NCBI RefSeq assembly: GCF_030864355.1
Contig: NC_083394.1
Span: 2,418,001-2,482,000, forward strand
Reading direction: 5' to 3'
DNA from: Cutaneotrichosporon cavernicola
Lineage: Eukaryota > Basidiomycota > Tremellomycetes > Trichosporonales > Trichosporonaceae
Length of the DNA: 64,000 bases
Position 1 is the first letter of the stretch, and each line of letters begins with the position of its first letter. This document shows, one piece after another, positions 33,036-45,383 of this stretch. The translations under genes were made by a program, and so were the position numbers. The notes under the pieces are model-generated. The model did no database searches. It was not told where the DNA came from and saw only the letters and a list, made by a program, of their open reading frames with translations.

Positions 33036-36000
33036 ATGGCCGCTCATCCAACTGGTCAAGAGAAGCAATACTATGACCAGTTATTCGACGCAGTCAACAA
33101 GGATAACGTACGTCTCCCAAGCCCCTTGGCAGGACTCACCCTGCTAGAGCGGTCTCCTGGCCGGCAACGATGCACTTCCTCTCCTCACCGCGTCGGGCCT
33201 CCCCCCGCAGACTCTAGGAGAGATCTGGACCGTCGCTGACCCGGACAACAATGGCTTCCTCACTCGTGACAGCTGGTACAAGGCTGCTCGACTTGTCGGA
33301 TGGCTGCAGAAGGGTGGTCAGACCAAGGTCGAGGCATCGCTCGCGAACAAGAGTCCTCCTCTCCCAACGTTCAATGGCTATCCAACCCCACCTGCTCGCA
33401 CAACAACTCCTGCAGTGCCGCTGTCGACGAATACAACCGGCCAGCAGTCCCTGGCGCCGCTCACTGCTGATGACCGAACCCAGTTCACTCGCATCTTTGT
33501 CGGATGCGGGCCACAGAACGGTCTCGTGAGCGGAGACAAGGCTCGTGATGTCTTCCTGAAGAGCAAGCTCAACTACGACAAGCTTGGCCAGATCTGGTAC
33601 GTAAGAGGGTCGATGTTGATTGTTAACACCGCAGGAGCCTCGCGGATACGCAGCAGCGCGGAGCCCTTGATCTTCCTGACTTCATCATCGGCATGTGGCT
33701 CATCCGTAATTGCATGGCAAACACTTCCGTGTCCCTTCCTCCAACGCTTCCGCCAGGAGCGTACGAGGCGGCTTCAGGCGGTCGCCCGCCGATGGCCCCT
33801 CTATCTGTGCAGAACACAGGTCAAGCAACCCCCCCCCAGCGACAGATGACTGGGACGCTCCAGCCGCAGCTGACAGGCCAAAGCATGTCGGCCACGGCCC
33901 ACGCTCCTCCGCGTTCTACGATGACTCCTACGAGACAAGGCACGTACTCGTCTATTGGCGCACCATCTGCTACAGCGTGGGACGTCACACCCGAGGCCAA
34001 GACGGCTTCAGACCAGTACTTCGCCCAGTTGGACACGCAGAACAAAGGTGTCATCGAAGGGGACGTTGCAGTTCACTTCATGCTTCTGAGCCAGCTTGAT
34101 GAAGCGAGTCTGGCGACGATCTGGTGTGTCCCTGGTTGAGAGGTTGCTGACTTCAATAGGGACCTCTCCGATATTCGCCAAGAAGGCAAGCTGGACCGGG
34201 ACGAGTTTGCAGTCGCAATGCACCTCATCAGCTCCAAGCTGGCTGGGAAGGAGCTCCCAGAGTCTCTGCCCCAGAGCCTTATTCCTCCTAAACAGCGATC
34301 TAGGGAGGTTCCTGCCCAGCCCCAACAGCCAGCGGCATCAAAGGACCTCTATGACCTTTTCGATGATCCTCCAACGCAGACCTCGCTGGTATCTACTCCT
34401 GCAACTCCCTTTCTTCCACAGCCTCCTTCGAGGCGTGGCGCCGCGCACGAGCCTACGACGCGCCGTCTCGAGGTCACACCTGCTAGTCAAGGCCCCTCAG
34501 GCATGTCCTCGTATGTTGGAAGAGCTAACATCAGGTTTTGGGGCTATCTTCTCTAAGTCTTCGGCCTCTGCCGACCTGCTAGGCGACGATACCCAAGAGG
34601 CTGCAGCGTCCGCTGTGCCAGACACGTCTGCTGAAATCGGTAACAAGCGGAATCAACTCGCAAACACGACACGCTCCGTCGCAGACCTGGAGAGGAATCG
34701 CTCTGACCTCGAACAGCGCAGCGCCTCCAACTCGACGCAACTCGAGCAACTGGAGTCTGAGTTGACCACTGCTCGCACGAAGTACGACGAGGAAACGAAA
34801 ATCGTGGCAGAGCTCCGCGTCCGAGTTGGAGAACAGACAGCCAGACTCAGTCAGCTGCAAGCCGACGTCATCTCTGCGCAAAGCGATCTCACCGCATGTA
34901 AGATGGAGAAGGACGAGCTCGAGCAGACCTTCCTCCGCGACAAGGAGGAAGTGCGCGGACTGCAGAAGCGCATGAAGGAAATCGAGGACGAGAAGACTGG
35001 CATCAAGCTCCTCCTCGAGAAGGTCAAGAAGGACTCACGCCAACAGAAGGGCATGGTTTCGATTGCGAAGAAGCAGCTTTCTACTGCGGAAGGCTCTCGC
35101 GACACGCTTCAGCAAGAGCTTCGCCAAGCCGAAATGCCCGCTACCGCGGACGAGACTGAAGTGCCCGACGCTACCTCGACGCCGCGCGCTCTCAGTCCGG
35201 CGGCTACCGGTACGTCTAACCGCTCTTACAATCCGTTCGACCGCCTCAACCGGCAGCGGTCGCAAGGTTCGGCCACAGGTTCCATCACGGAGTTTGCCAC
35301 CCCGTATGCAACCCCAGGACTTGCAGGAGCTGTTGCCGCTGGAGGTGCTGTGGCAGCAGGTGTAGCCGCAGCTCATTTGGGGCCGCAGAATTACAGCCAA
35401 AGCCCTACCCCACAGGTCCAAGAAGGGCCTGAGGTTGATGCTTTCGGTGCGCCTGTTGAGGAATTGTCGGCGGCGTCTAGCACAGTCGTATCCGATCCCT
35501 TTGGCACTGCATCCGCTGATAGCGGCCCCCTCAGTGCGCCAAGCGGTGAGGCTGTTATCGGTTCGCCGACTGCTGGCTTTGGCGACTCCTTCCACTCGAA
35601 TGGCGGGCAACACTCGACTACCGACACAACCGCAACAACCAACGAGGCCTCCAACGAGGCCTCCGACTTCGATACTGCGTTTGCCGACTTCGACTCCAAG
35701 GTGGATATTGTGTCGCCTGTCCCTGCTCATCGTCAGTCGCAAGACGTTGTCCCAGTGGAGGAGGACGTGTCAAGCTCCGAGCCTGCGGGTGCGGCTTTGG
35801 GTATCTCGAAGGCTGCTCCCTCGGATGTGCGCCCTCCCGATGCCGAACGCACTGCATCAACGCAGGACATGCCTATCTCCAGCAACCCTGCTTCACCTCT
35901 CCCGCTGTCGAGCAGTATTGCCTCACCTTCAGCGCAGCCTGCGGCCACTGCCGCAGATGATGAACCATCGGCCGATTCGTCGGATGACGAGGACGACGGT

Positions 36001-37373
36001 CCCGAGGACTTGGAGGGTCCGCGTAGGGGTTACACAGACCGTCAGATGTCACCGTCTCCGGCGGAACCCTCTCTCACTGGCTCCTCTCCCATTTCCGCTG
36101 CTGCTTCGGTCCCTCCAGAGGAGATTCAACACAAGACCCGCCGCAGTGCTCCGCCTCCTCCCTCTGTCCGTCCGCCTGGGACGACCTCCCCTCATGTCTT
36201 GCCCGTCGCAACCTCGCCGACTGTCCGCTCACTTGGAAGCATGTCTCCTCCCTCCGCTCGTTCCCCCGGGGTGGTCTCTCCTCCCAATCCACGCTCGCCC
36301 AGGGCAACCTCGCCTAACGTGACGGGTGATGGAGACCCCTTCGGTGCTGTAGCTGTTTCGCAGGCCGTTGCCGGACCTCCGGCTACAGCTTCACCTCTTG
36401 CGGCCCAGTCATCATCGGGTAGGACATCTCCAGCTAAGGCCGATCCTTCAAGCCTCCCTGAGGGACAGGACCCTTTCGGCGCTTCGTTCAACACAAAGGC
36501 GCCTGCAGGTGACGTCCATCAATTCGACGACGGCGAGTTCGACTTCCCAGATCTCCCCCCCGCAACCCAGAACCCTTCCCAAACCCCTGCCACCACATCC
36601 TTCGATGATGAGTTTGCGACTTTCGATGAGGATTTCGAGAAGGCTCCGTCCCAGCTGAACAGTAGCTCGGACCAGTCCAACTCCCTCCTTCAGTCGTACG
36701 AAGTCGTCATGTCTCCACATGAAGCTGGGGCTTCCAAACTTGATGCGTGGGGTCTGAACAGTCAAGCCAAGCCTGCGGGTGCTGGTGACACATCGGGCTT
36801 CTCTTTCGATGATGCGTTTGGCCAGCCTCAGCACCAGGCCACGATACCTGGCGGGTTCGACGATGCCTTCGGTCAATCACAACCGGCGATTCAACAGCAA
36901 GGTCAGGCGCAACAGGACGCCTTCAACGACGCATTCGCCCCACCTCCCGCTGCGGGTGAACAGAGCAGCTTCAAGGATGCTCACTCCTTTGACGATGCGT
37001 TTGGAGTAGGCCCTGCTCCAGAAATGTTTGTCTTTGTATAATCTGGAGCTGACTTTGCAGCAGTGAGCCAACCAACATTGGTCTTGCAGACAGTGGCCCG
37101 TCATTCAATTCTGGCCCCGTACCGCTGGCGAGTGGAGGCTCCGGTCCGCCCATGCTTCCCAAGCGGCCGTCTGTCAACATGGACCCGAGTACGAGTGATC
37201 TGGCCCAGCCTGATGACCTCAAGGACGTTAAGAAGGTGAGCGGGTGGTGATTATGACAGCTGACCTGTCCACAGCTCTGCGAATTGGGCTTCCCTCGTAC
37301 CCTTGTTGTAGAGGCTCTGGGTGCCAACGGCTATGACTTCCAGAAGGCCCTCAACGTCCTTCTCGTCAAGTAG
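33036..37373 (+). CDS. EDE1: EH-domain endocytic scaffold (Ede1/Eps15-like)
   Basis: Seven exons: 33036-33107, 33148-33596, 33635-34123, 34160-34485, 34535-37025, 37061-37235, 37275-37373; 1366 aa, close to yeast Ede1 (1381 aa). Three EH domains occupy about residues 10-100, 138-230 and 292-375 (for example YYDQLFDAV, LGEIWTVADPDNNGFLT and IWSLADTQQRGALDLPDF). A coiled coil follows at about 475-640, then a long Ser/Pro/acidic disordered region with an NPF motif and four DDAFG/NDAF repeats near its end, and a C-terminal UBA domain (LCELGFPRTLVVEALGANGYD). Ede1 initiates clathrin-mediated endocytosis sites and binds ubiquitin. Uncertain junction: the donor at 34486 (GTCAAG), chosen for phase. 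Confidence 0.9.
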
Positions 37374-37496
37374 GCCACAAGTGGCTGTGTAGATAGGAGA
37401 TTTCTTAATGCAACAAATGATGTCGTGCGTGTGTCTGATGTCGATTTGAAGAGTAGGAAATGAAGATATGAATGCATGAGTTTACATCTAAGGTAT

Positions 37497-38912
37497 CTAG
37501 TCCTCGTCCGACATGAGCTCAGCCAGCTCCCGCTCCTCTTCCTCTGTCATCATCGTCTCCGTTGTTGGCGGCTTCAAATCAAGCTCAGGAGGGTTCAGCA
37601 ACTCTGATAATGGTGTAAGCACCTGTAATGCACCCTTCCTTGTCGAACATACCTTTCATCGACCAGCGTCTCAGTGTCCCGTCCAGGCTTGCCGAGACGA
37701 CCTTGACCTCCAAAAGCCTTCCTTCCTGCTTGCACGTCCATAGACCAAAAGCAGTCACTTCACCGCAATGAGCGACAACGACAGACATCGGCATCTTGTT
37801 TGTGCGCTCGAGATTAGATGAGTCCCAAACCCGAATGTGTTCATCCTCCGAACCAGTCAGAATGTACGGCATGCCGTTCGGGTGAGGAAGGATGGCCTTG
37901 ACGTATCGAGGATGAGCAAGTGTTGCCGAGGGGACGCCGTGGAACATAGCGTTGTAGTCCATAGACGCTAGCGGTCAATTCCCCTCCCTGTCCCCAATAT
38001 CGCAGGTCTTGGGTAGACTCACCGCTCCACAGCCCGTCATCAACAGCTGCCAATTGCGCTACGCTTGTTTCATGCCCCGGCAAGTTGCTAACGAAAGTCA
38101 AGGGCGCTTGCAGCCCGACAACAATCTGACAAGTCAGACCAAATGTGCGCCTCTCGATCGCAACAAACCTGAGGAATCGTCCACTCCTTGATGACACCCA
38201 TTGAGTCGGCCGTCCACACTGTTAAAGGAGAAGCCAGCTCTTCGGGAACGCGAAAGGCAGCAGTTTCCACTGGTCGGGTGTGGTCCTTGATGATCTGAAG
38301 GGTTGTGGGACGTTCACGAGTTTGAAGAGGAGAGAGGTCCCAAAGACGGCAACTCTTATCGGATGAGGTCGAGAGAAGCACGGGAGGGCTGGTAGGCAGC
38401 ACGGTCACCGATTTGACGAAGTCTGAATGTCCCTCCAAGATGAACAGCTGTTGACCGGACTGGTGATGAGAGATGTTCGAGCACAACGTGATCTTACCTT
38501 TGCATCCCAGACCCGCACTGTCTTGTCCCAGGACGCGGTCAAGAGCACCGGCCAAGGAGCGCCATCGGTAGCTTTGACCGTGTGCAGGCAAACAGAGGTG
38601 ACTGGTCCTTTGTGACCCTTGAAGAGCCTCTTCGTCTTTCCCGACTTTACAGAATCAGCCTCCACGACACCTGATGCCCATAGGCTGACCTACGGAGAGG
38701 TCTACACAACGAGCTTGCCAACCAGACTCGGCAGTCCAGGCGTCGTCATCGGAGATGATCAAGTCCAAGATCTTGCTGCTGAGCTTGATAGGACTTCCGA
38801 TGTTCTGAGTGGCCTCAAGCTTGTGCTCACGGTCGGACGCATCTGTCAGTTGTTGAGAGGTTTGGAAGAGCAGGCCGGGATTGGTCGTCTGCATCTTGAA
38901 GGGTAATGGCAA
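37497..38912 (-). CDS. WD40-repeat protein of unknown function
   Basis: Six exons: 38912-38694, 38644-38498, 38459-38169, 38125-38023, 37967-37653, 37603-37497; 393 aa, phases consistent. WD signatures: KRLFKGHKGPVTSVCL to SWDKTVRVWDAK, LFILEGHSDFVKSV to SSDKSCRLWDLS, and TGSEDEHIRVWDSS, ending with SASLDGTLRRW; about six or seven blades can form. The C-terminus is short and acidic (TEEEERELAELMSDED). It resembles an uncharacterised conserved fungal WD40 family; I cannot assign a complex. Tail-to-tail with EDE1, 123 bp apart, and divergent from the methyltransferase gene across 252 bp. Confidence 0.85.
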
Positions 38913-39084
38913 TGTGTCGAAGACAAGTTGAAACGTTGCGTGGTGCTGGCGTTGGTTGAAACTACCATTGGAGGCACGTGGAGGCAGATAGATTCCAAGG
39001 ACACGTGAGGTCGGTGTTTGAAGATGCCGGTGCCAGTGGGCCCCGGATCCTCAATAGGATGTAAGCCCACCTCAATCAAAACCA

Positions 39085-39090
39085 TATAAA
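39085..39090 (+). promoter_or_regulatory. TATA box of the methyltransferase gene
   Basis: TATAAA 75-80 nt upstream of ATG 39165, followed by a pyrimidine-rich leader. Confidence 0.5.
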
Positions 39091-39164
39091 GCTCTCGACT
39101 TCTCTCTTCTCCTTCCCAACCTACTTCATCCCTTCCTTCTTCACTGCCTGTTTCACCATCCACA

Positions 39165-40108
39165 ATGGTCTACGCCGTGGACGTTCTCTACGGCCTGTGG
39201 GAGCCCATCCTCTTCCTCGGCCTCTCCGCCGCATACCTCCCATCAACTTTCCTCCAGATCCTCCGCGACCGCGAGTGGGGGGCCTTGGCATCATTCGACC
39301 AGTTCAGCTACATCTGGTTCGCCAATCTCTGGCGGTTTGCGGGTCCTGTGGTGCGCGAAGGAGCAGAAGCCCGCGTCGTGCCTCTTCTACAAGGCCGAGT
39401 CCGTGCTGGAGCGATTGTCGGTCCTGACGATGGCGACTCTCCCCTTCCAGCGGGTGTTGGTGGCACAGTGATCGAGATTGGCCCTGGTAGCGGCAACTGG
39501 GTCAACATCTTCTCCGACAAGTACCTCCTTGACCACGCGAACAACAAGGCTGACGGTGGCTACCGCACTCGTGTCGACAAGGCCTACGGTATTGAGCCCA
39601 ACGCTGATCATCACACTACACTCCGTCAACGTGTCCGTGACTCTGGTCTCGAAGGGCGTTACGAGGTCGTGCCTATGGGCATTCAGGACATTGGCGCCTC
39701 TGGTCTCATCGCGAAGGGTAGCGTCGACGCCATCGTGACGGTAATGTGCCTCTGCAGCATTCCGGAACCAGAGAAGAACATCCGCGAGCTCTACACGTAC
39801 CTCAAGCCCGGTGGTCGCTGGTTCGTGTACGAGCATGTCAAGTGTCATCGCTCCCAAGGAACGTTCATGTCTGTATATCAACGTGAGTACAATCCCTCGG
39901 CAAGGAGCGGGCCCGGTGCGACAACTGACACACCCAAGGTCTTCTGAACGTCATCTGGCCTTCTTTCATGGGTGGCTGCGATCTCTGTCGCGACACGGCA
40001 ACGTCGCTGTTCGCTGCTGGTGACTGGACGGAGTTCGACCTCGCCATGCCTGTTGACGAGCCGTGGTGGGCCACAACGCCGCACACGTACGGTATTCTTA
40101 CCAAGTAG
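39165..40108 (+). CDS. Membrane-anchored SAM-dependent methyltransferase (METTL7-like)
   Basis: Two exons, 39165-39882 and 39939-40108; 295 aa. Residues 5-35 form a hydrophobic N-terminal anchor. A class I methyltransferase core follows: motif I VIEIGPGSGNW, an acidic post-I segment YGIEPNADHH, IVTVMCLCSIPEP (motif IV region) and LKPGGRWFVYEHV. The C-terminal part contains GGCDLCRDT and ends with PHTYGILTK. This arrangement matches METTL7-type methyltransferases of lipid droplets/ER; fungal members are largely uncharacterised. Codon use is strongly biased, suggesting good expression. Confidence 0.85.
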
Positions 40109-40471
40109 TTCTAAGATTTTGATGATCGACCAACGTCAGCCTACTTATCTATCGTACATCACTCTCATTGAATATACAGCATTCTGTCGCTCTCCCGAAC
40201 CATTATTCATAGTTTATGAAGAGTCCAGAGTCATGGCCACTTTACAGCATAAACCGGAAGCGTGTGCTGCTTTTTACCTGGATACATTCTGGAGATTGTA
40301 TTGTTGATATGGGCTGTTTGCTGTAACTGGTTTGGATCTTATCTCCTTAAGTTCTAATGATTCCTCTAAGACGTAATTACAACAATCTGTAGCGCATCTG
40401 ATTGTTTAGACTCTCCTCGTGCGAGGAAGTACAAAAATCAAGTACTGAAATCTCGCACACATTGAGAACTG

Positions 40472-40533
40472 TTGATCCAAAGAATGACAACTCCCTTCGA
40501 AGACCATAACAGAGTTGTCATTCTTTGGATCAA
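40472..40533. repeat. Perfect 22-bp inverted repeat (hairpin)
   Basis: Arms 40472-40493 and 40512-40533 are perfect reverse complements (22 of 22), separated by an 18-nt loop that itself contains the palindrome CTTCGAAG. It lies 364 bp past the methyltransferase stop. Confidence 0.9.
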
Positions 40534-42947
40534 GTAATACTGTTGGAACTGTATTCTGAAATTGTAGACGGGAGGAAACTTGAGGACAACCCTGTCCGGC
40601 CAACACGACCTGGTACTCCGAGGTTAGTTCCTCACTTCGTCTTCGCTCAGATCACGGACAGTCCAAATTTCTTTTTGACTCTTATTCTCGCCCCCAAATG
40701 ACATGGTTAGAATGGTTGCGAGGCCAATAATCCCTGATGAAGCGGTCAGATTTATGATCGACATCTGGTGTTGAAAATACATGCTGAGGCGCATCGCTAT
40801 GGGCGGTGTCTCCACCACCAAGGCTTAGAAAGCTCGAGATAGTACCAAACGGCTAACTAGGGGAACTCTCAAAAGTGTTGTAAAGACACTGGTGATCGCA
40901 AATCGTCCAAACGATATTCCAATTTTGAAACCAAAGAAGAGCTTCGGTACATCAGGAAGCGGATGAAGTACAGTTGGCTGCAGTTGATTCTTTGAAAAGA
41001 AACAACGGCAGGGGTCAGCCAGAAGACAACCGCATCTTTGACGTGGAGATAACGTAGTGGTCCCGAAAAGTGATGAAATCAAGACAAAATCGATTCCTGA
41101 CCGAGGTCTGAAATATACATTGGCCCTAGTAGTATCCATCGCGGTTTTGCTGCAACAGACAAGCATGGATGGTAACAGAGCATCGTCGTGCATCGTGGCA
41201 CATGATTTTTGATCTCATGGCCCCTGAAGATATCTAGGCAGCAAGAAAAGCCACACGCCAGCCCGTCCCTGTATTGGGACGCAAGTATTCTCTCTAACAT
41301 GATCCACTTGTATAGTGGCCAAAAACATGTACTATTGCCTAACCTGAGGTTGAGAAATTTATGAATCAATACATACTATGCACACAATATAATAGGGTGA
41401 CAGAAAATTGTGAAGCACAACTGATTACCAAAAACACAGGTATCTGCTATGGTTAATGACATTGTATAGGTAGTGAATCTGGTATTAATTCTTCTAGCTG
41501 TGCCTATCTTAGGTACAGCTCGAGTACGAGCATCTAAATTCCGACCTCTAATGCGATTCGCATTCTGAGGGTTCGTTACAGATGTTCAATGCGGAGTAAT
41601 TGATCCCTACACTGAAAGGGAAACACTTGAACCAGACTGCTGATAATTACCCAAACAGGAATTTCCGTGTCGCCATGGCAATCATTTCTCCTCTGGGTAA
41701 TTTGGCCCTCTCAGACGCACACAGACTCTTTTTTTTGCAGTGGTGACAGAACTCGGGATGTCGTCCTCTATAATAGGTATTGGCACAAATAGACTATCCT
41801 GGCCCTGTTATTCTTATGTATGCCTCAGTAACAGCATGGGACATGAGAAGAACAGACCATACTGGAGGTGGACATGCGGCAATAATAGAACTCGTGGCGC
41901 AAAACTAGCTTGGTGAAACTGGTCTGACGATCTTCAAAAAATGATCAGGGACCGATGTGAGAGAATAAATACTGTGAAACGATACTTCCCGCTCCGCGCC
42001 TCCCATACATGCCATTATTCGGCTGGATCACACATTCGTGGTTTTTTAACTGGCGTTGCTCTTTTGAAGTTTAACCGCGGGTGGAACAACAAAAAGACGG
42101 TCTTGTGCCAGTTGAATCACGGCCCAGCCAGTTGGTATTGCTTGTTTGTAGTCTCATTCTCATGATTCATCATAGCGAAAAACGTTTCAGGAATACGACG
42201 AGACGGGCTCTCATGTTGAGGTTGACATTCCAGCTGACTGAGAATCCAGGGGATGATACCGGACATTCTTTGTAGAATCATTGGTGGCAAACTCACACCG
42301 GACCCCGTCCAGACGTACGCTGCTCTAAAATGATCTGTTGCAGCAACCACCCCAATCGGTTGTTGTAGCGAGGTTACGTGTCAAAACAATGGCTTGTGCG
42401 TGAAGACCACAACGGCCTCGCACTGATGTTATTGCCAAACAGTTTCTGTTTCTCAACTGTTGTCTGTGTGGACGTGGTCTTTTCCTAAACGATCCAATGT
42501 TCTACAAGCAGAGAGACTTGAACTCTCACGTCATTTAAGACTCCTCTTAAGGTCCAACGAATTGTGTTAGACTTCTCTGGGGTAGTCTTCTGGGGTAGAG
42601 GCAACCGCATCTAAGTTTGTATTCCTTAATCAATGGATGTGGCCGATCCCCATCTAACCGATACTTTTGAAAGGTCCTGAGGACTAACAGCGTTGCCATT
42701 CATCGCAGTCATGGGAGTGGCAATGCTGAGCGAACATCTGGAAACGAAACACCTCTTGTTGAGACTCACTCTTGCTGCGCGAATCCAAGACCAGCTAGAT
42801 GAAGTCCAAATCCAGGTAAGGTATATATCCGCAACATCTACAACCCCATCAAACCTGACACAATAAGCATCTCATGTTGACCTGATAACTATACAACAAC
42901 ACAGTGGCACCTCGTGTGTCTCTTGAATGGCACGCAAGTGAGGTCAA

Positions 42948-43025
42948 CATGGTCCGCATAGCCATCCCCTTCTGTAGGGTACTTCGCTGCCAACCTTGCA
43001 GAAGGAGATGGCTGTGTGGACCATG
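42948..43025. repeat. 27-bp imperfect inverted repeat (hairpin)
   Basis: Arms 42948-42974 and 42999-43025 are reverse complements except for three positions, all transitions, two of which would still pair as G-U in RNA; the loop is 24 nt. A second, shorter inverted pair (CATGTTGACCT / AGGTCAACATG) flanks it on the left at about 42873 and 42941. Confidence 0.75.
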
Positions 43026-44024
43026 AGCTTCCGTACTGTGCTATTCAAGTCGTCGTCAGCTTTCCATACCGTTGCACATCCATAGATCAAACATCGAAGA
43101 CTAACTCGCTACATGACAGACTAACAGGTCTAAAGTGTGCACGTTATGAGCACTAAACTTTGGTCTCTTAGTTTTTATGAAGCAGCAGGGCCAATTACGA
43201 ATGGCATTGCGGCGTAGCTCACAACAAAAAGCCGTAGACATTTCAATCAAAAGCATGACAACTGGATTGCAACTGCATCATATATATGATTCCCGCCACC
43301 TGGTACCGACTACAAGTGGTTGCTGCCTTTTCCTGTTTCCTAAGAGATCATAAGAGAAGCTGGCTTAAGCGCGCTCGTCATTAACCGAGCCGAGGTCCCG
43401 TAATGGACTGAAAAAGGAACCAAAGAAGGTTCCAAAGAAGGCAAAGAAGAAGTCAGTGACCTTGCTACAAGATGGCACAATCATCACTGTCCTCACGAGT
43501 TGTCTGAGGCATTAGAACCCATATTAGCGCTTTACGGATGAGACTTCGGATGGGACTCTGAACCATTATTTTCGTCTTTTCAGTGTCAATTCAGTGTTGT
43601 TGAACGAGAACACACTCTGGAAGACAGATTTTCAACACTCAACTTGGACTTGGTGGACCCAATTCCCTTGACCTCGATACATCATTCTGTTCATTCATTA
43701 TTCTGTTCCGGTTGGAGCAATAGCGTTGCTGAAATGTAGACAAAACCATAATGGTCCTAATGGATCGAACTGCTGGCCGCACTATGAGGCACGCCAAATC
43801 TTCCACGCTCTCACCATGTACCGAAAGCCTTGTCTATCCAGGTTGATCGTTGAAAATTATGCGGATCAACCACTCAACGCACGAATAAATGGTACCACTG
43901 TTGCCGGCTGTGAATCCTATTTACAAAGGTCGGAAGGTCTGACACAATTTTGCGATACACAGCAGTTATATAACAATTGAGTTGAGTCATTGACACTGAG
44001 CCGACAGTAATCTGCATGCAATCT

Positions 44025-45138
44025 CTATTCGGCGCCCAACCGTTGGCCAGAGCCCCACCGATGCCGGACAGCGTCATTGGCATTCGCGAACCGCGGGCTG
44101 GGGCCACTGGCAGTCACGCCAGTAGCCTTCGTCACCGAAGCTGTTCTCGTCACGCGCGAACGACGCTGGAACAACGACCGGTACCATCGCGGAACGGTAA
44201 AAGGGTTAGGACGACGGAGATGAGGAGGGGCATGCAGCGGCAGGTACACGGTCATGAACCACCTGTGATGTTAGGATGTGAACCTGTACTGGTGGACAGG
44301 AAGTGATATGACAAAGGCGCAGCAGAGGTGCAAACGACGGACATTACTCACCAGAAGTGACCAGTGAGGATCCCCATGACGCTAAGCAGAGCACTCCTTG
44401 GCCCCGCCTGCACGACGTCGAGGGCGATAATGACAAACGGATAGACTGGACGTCAATTTCAGGTTGGCGAGGACCAGTCAGCCAGCCTAGAGTTGAACTT
44501 ACTCCTGGTGGGGATGCTGATCAGACCGAAGATGTCGACCTTAGCTGTTGGGTTTTCACGAGCCCATATGTAGACGAGCGCAGTAAGAAGAGGTCGAAAG
44601 AGAAAGGGAGACTGGAACACAGGGAGCTCGTTGAGAGCCTTGAGTTAGGTGGACCACGATTGAACGCACCAGGATCACAACTGCCAGGACAGAAACATTC
44701 CACGCGTACGCGGCAGTATCTTGGAAGCTTGAAGGGCGTGAGATAATCAATCAAGGGCTTCACGTACTGGCTCTGCTCGAGCGTAGTTGAAGTGCGGTAG
44801 AGGTTGAATACGTCAAAGAGAAGAGGCATGCCTCCTCCTGAACCGTCAGCATCAAGGCTCAAAGAGTGGGATGTAAGACCCACCTCCGTAGAAGAAGGTT
44901 GTGAATGGGGTCCATACATGTGAACCCCTCATCACAGCTCGCCAGTCGAGCGCGATGGACTGACAAGTCAGCAGCAAACGCATCATCTAACCCACGGTGG
45001 AATATATGTATTGCAGCAAGACAGGCCTACAGTCAGGTGCCAGGAGCGGTGACGAATGTAAGCTCACAATGTAACCACTGCTGTGCTCGCAAGAAGGAAC
45101 CCTGTCACGGGTAGGAAGCGCACATTGGAGACGTCCAT
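44025..45138 (-). CDS. Derlin (Der1/Dfm1-like) ER membrane protein
   Basis: Eight exons: 45138-45068, 45026-44996, 44959-44884, 44837-44768, 44727-44670, 44638-44503, 44445-44352, 44262-44025; 257 aa, all phases agree. Derlin motifs are in order: FLPVTGFLLASTAVVTL, HVWTPFTTFFYGGGGMPLLF, FNLYRTSTTLEQSHF, AAYAWNVSVLAVVIL, LLTALVYIWARENPTAKVDI and MGILTGHFWWF. Derlins are rhomboid-like pseudoproteases that help retrotranslocate misfolded ER proteins. The cytosolic tail ends RWGSGQRLGAE, which fits the SHP box that recruits Cdc48/p97, as in yeast Dfm1. CDC48 lies 1.3 kb away. No rhomboid Ser/His dyad is seen. Divergent from the Nudix gene across 245 bp. Confidence 0.88.
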
Positions 45139-45383
45139 TGCGCTGGGAACGGTTGTAAGGATGAGTGTTGTGTTATGGAGTGAGGTGGTCAAGGATGAAG
45201 AGGATGAATAGGATGCAGCTCTAGGTGACGCGAGCCAAGATGACGCGTTCTGGTGGAGGCCAGGTGGAAGCGGAGTACCTTACCTCTCCGCTTCCGGTTG
45301 GGCCCCACTGTGAGGGATCAGTTAGAAGAGACCACCAAGTTAGGTTTGTGAACTAGGTTTGTCGGTAATAGTCATTCATCATC

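Larger units (their letters stand above)
40109..44024. other. AT-rich gene-free block
   Basis: About 3.9 kb with visibly lower GC than the flanks and no supported gene. Short frames such as 40825-41193 (-) and 43726-43980 (+) show no family motif or sensible exon chain. It contains two long inverted repeats (listed separately), short local duplications (for example GGGGTAG units near 42580-42600 and CGGATGRGACT units near 43538-43560), and a run of seven T at 41729-41735. It may be a degraded mobile element or a heterochromatic or small-RNA locus; no terminal repeats or coding remnant allow a choice. Confidence 0.55.

Noticed and set aside
40825..41369. Minus-strand frames in the AT-rich block, considered as a transporter relic
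   Set aside because: Hydrophobic pieces do not line up with any family I recognise and no exon chain keeps phase.
42500..42590. tRNA-like element on the minus strand with a perfect 5-7-5 T-arm (box B GTTCAAGTC) and a weak box A
   Set aside because: No matching 5' acceptor strand for the 3' side, no good D-arm or anticodon arm; at most a tRNA relic.
43726..43980. 84-codon plus-strand frame at the edge of the AT-rich block
   Set aside because: No family features, composition like the surrounding noncoding block.
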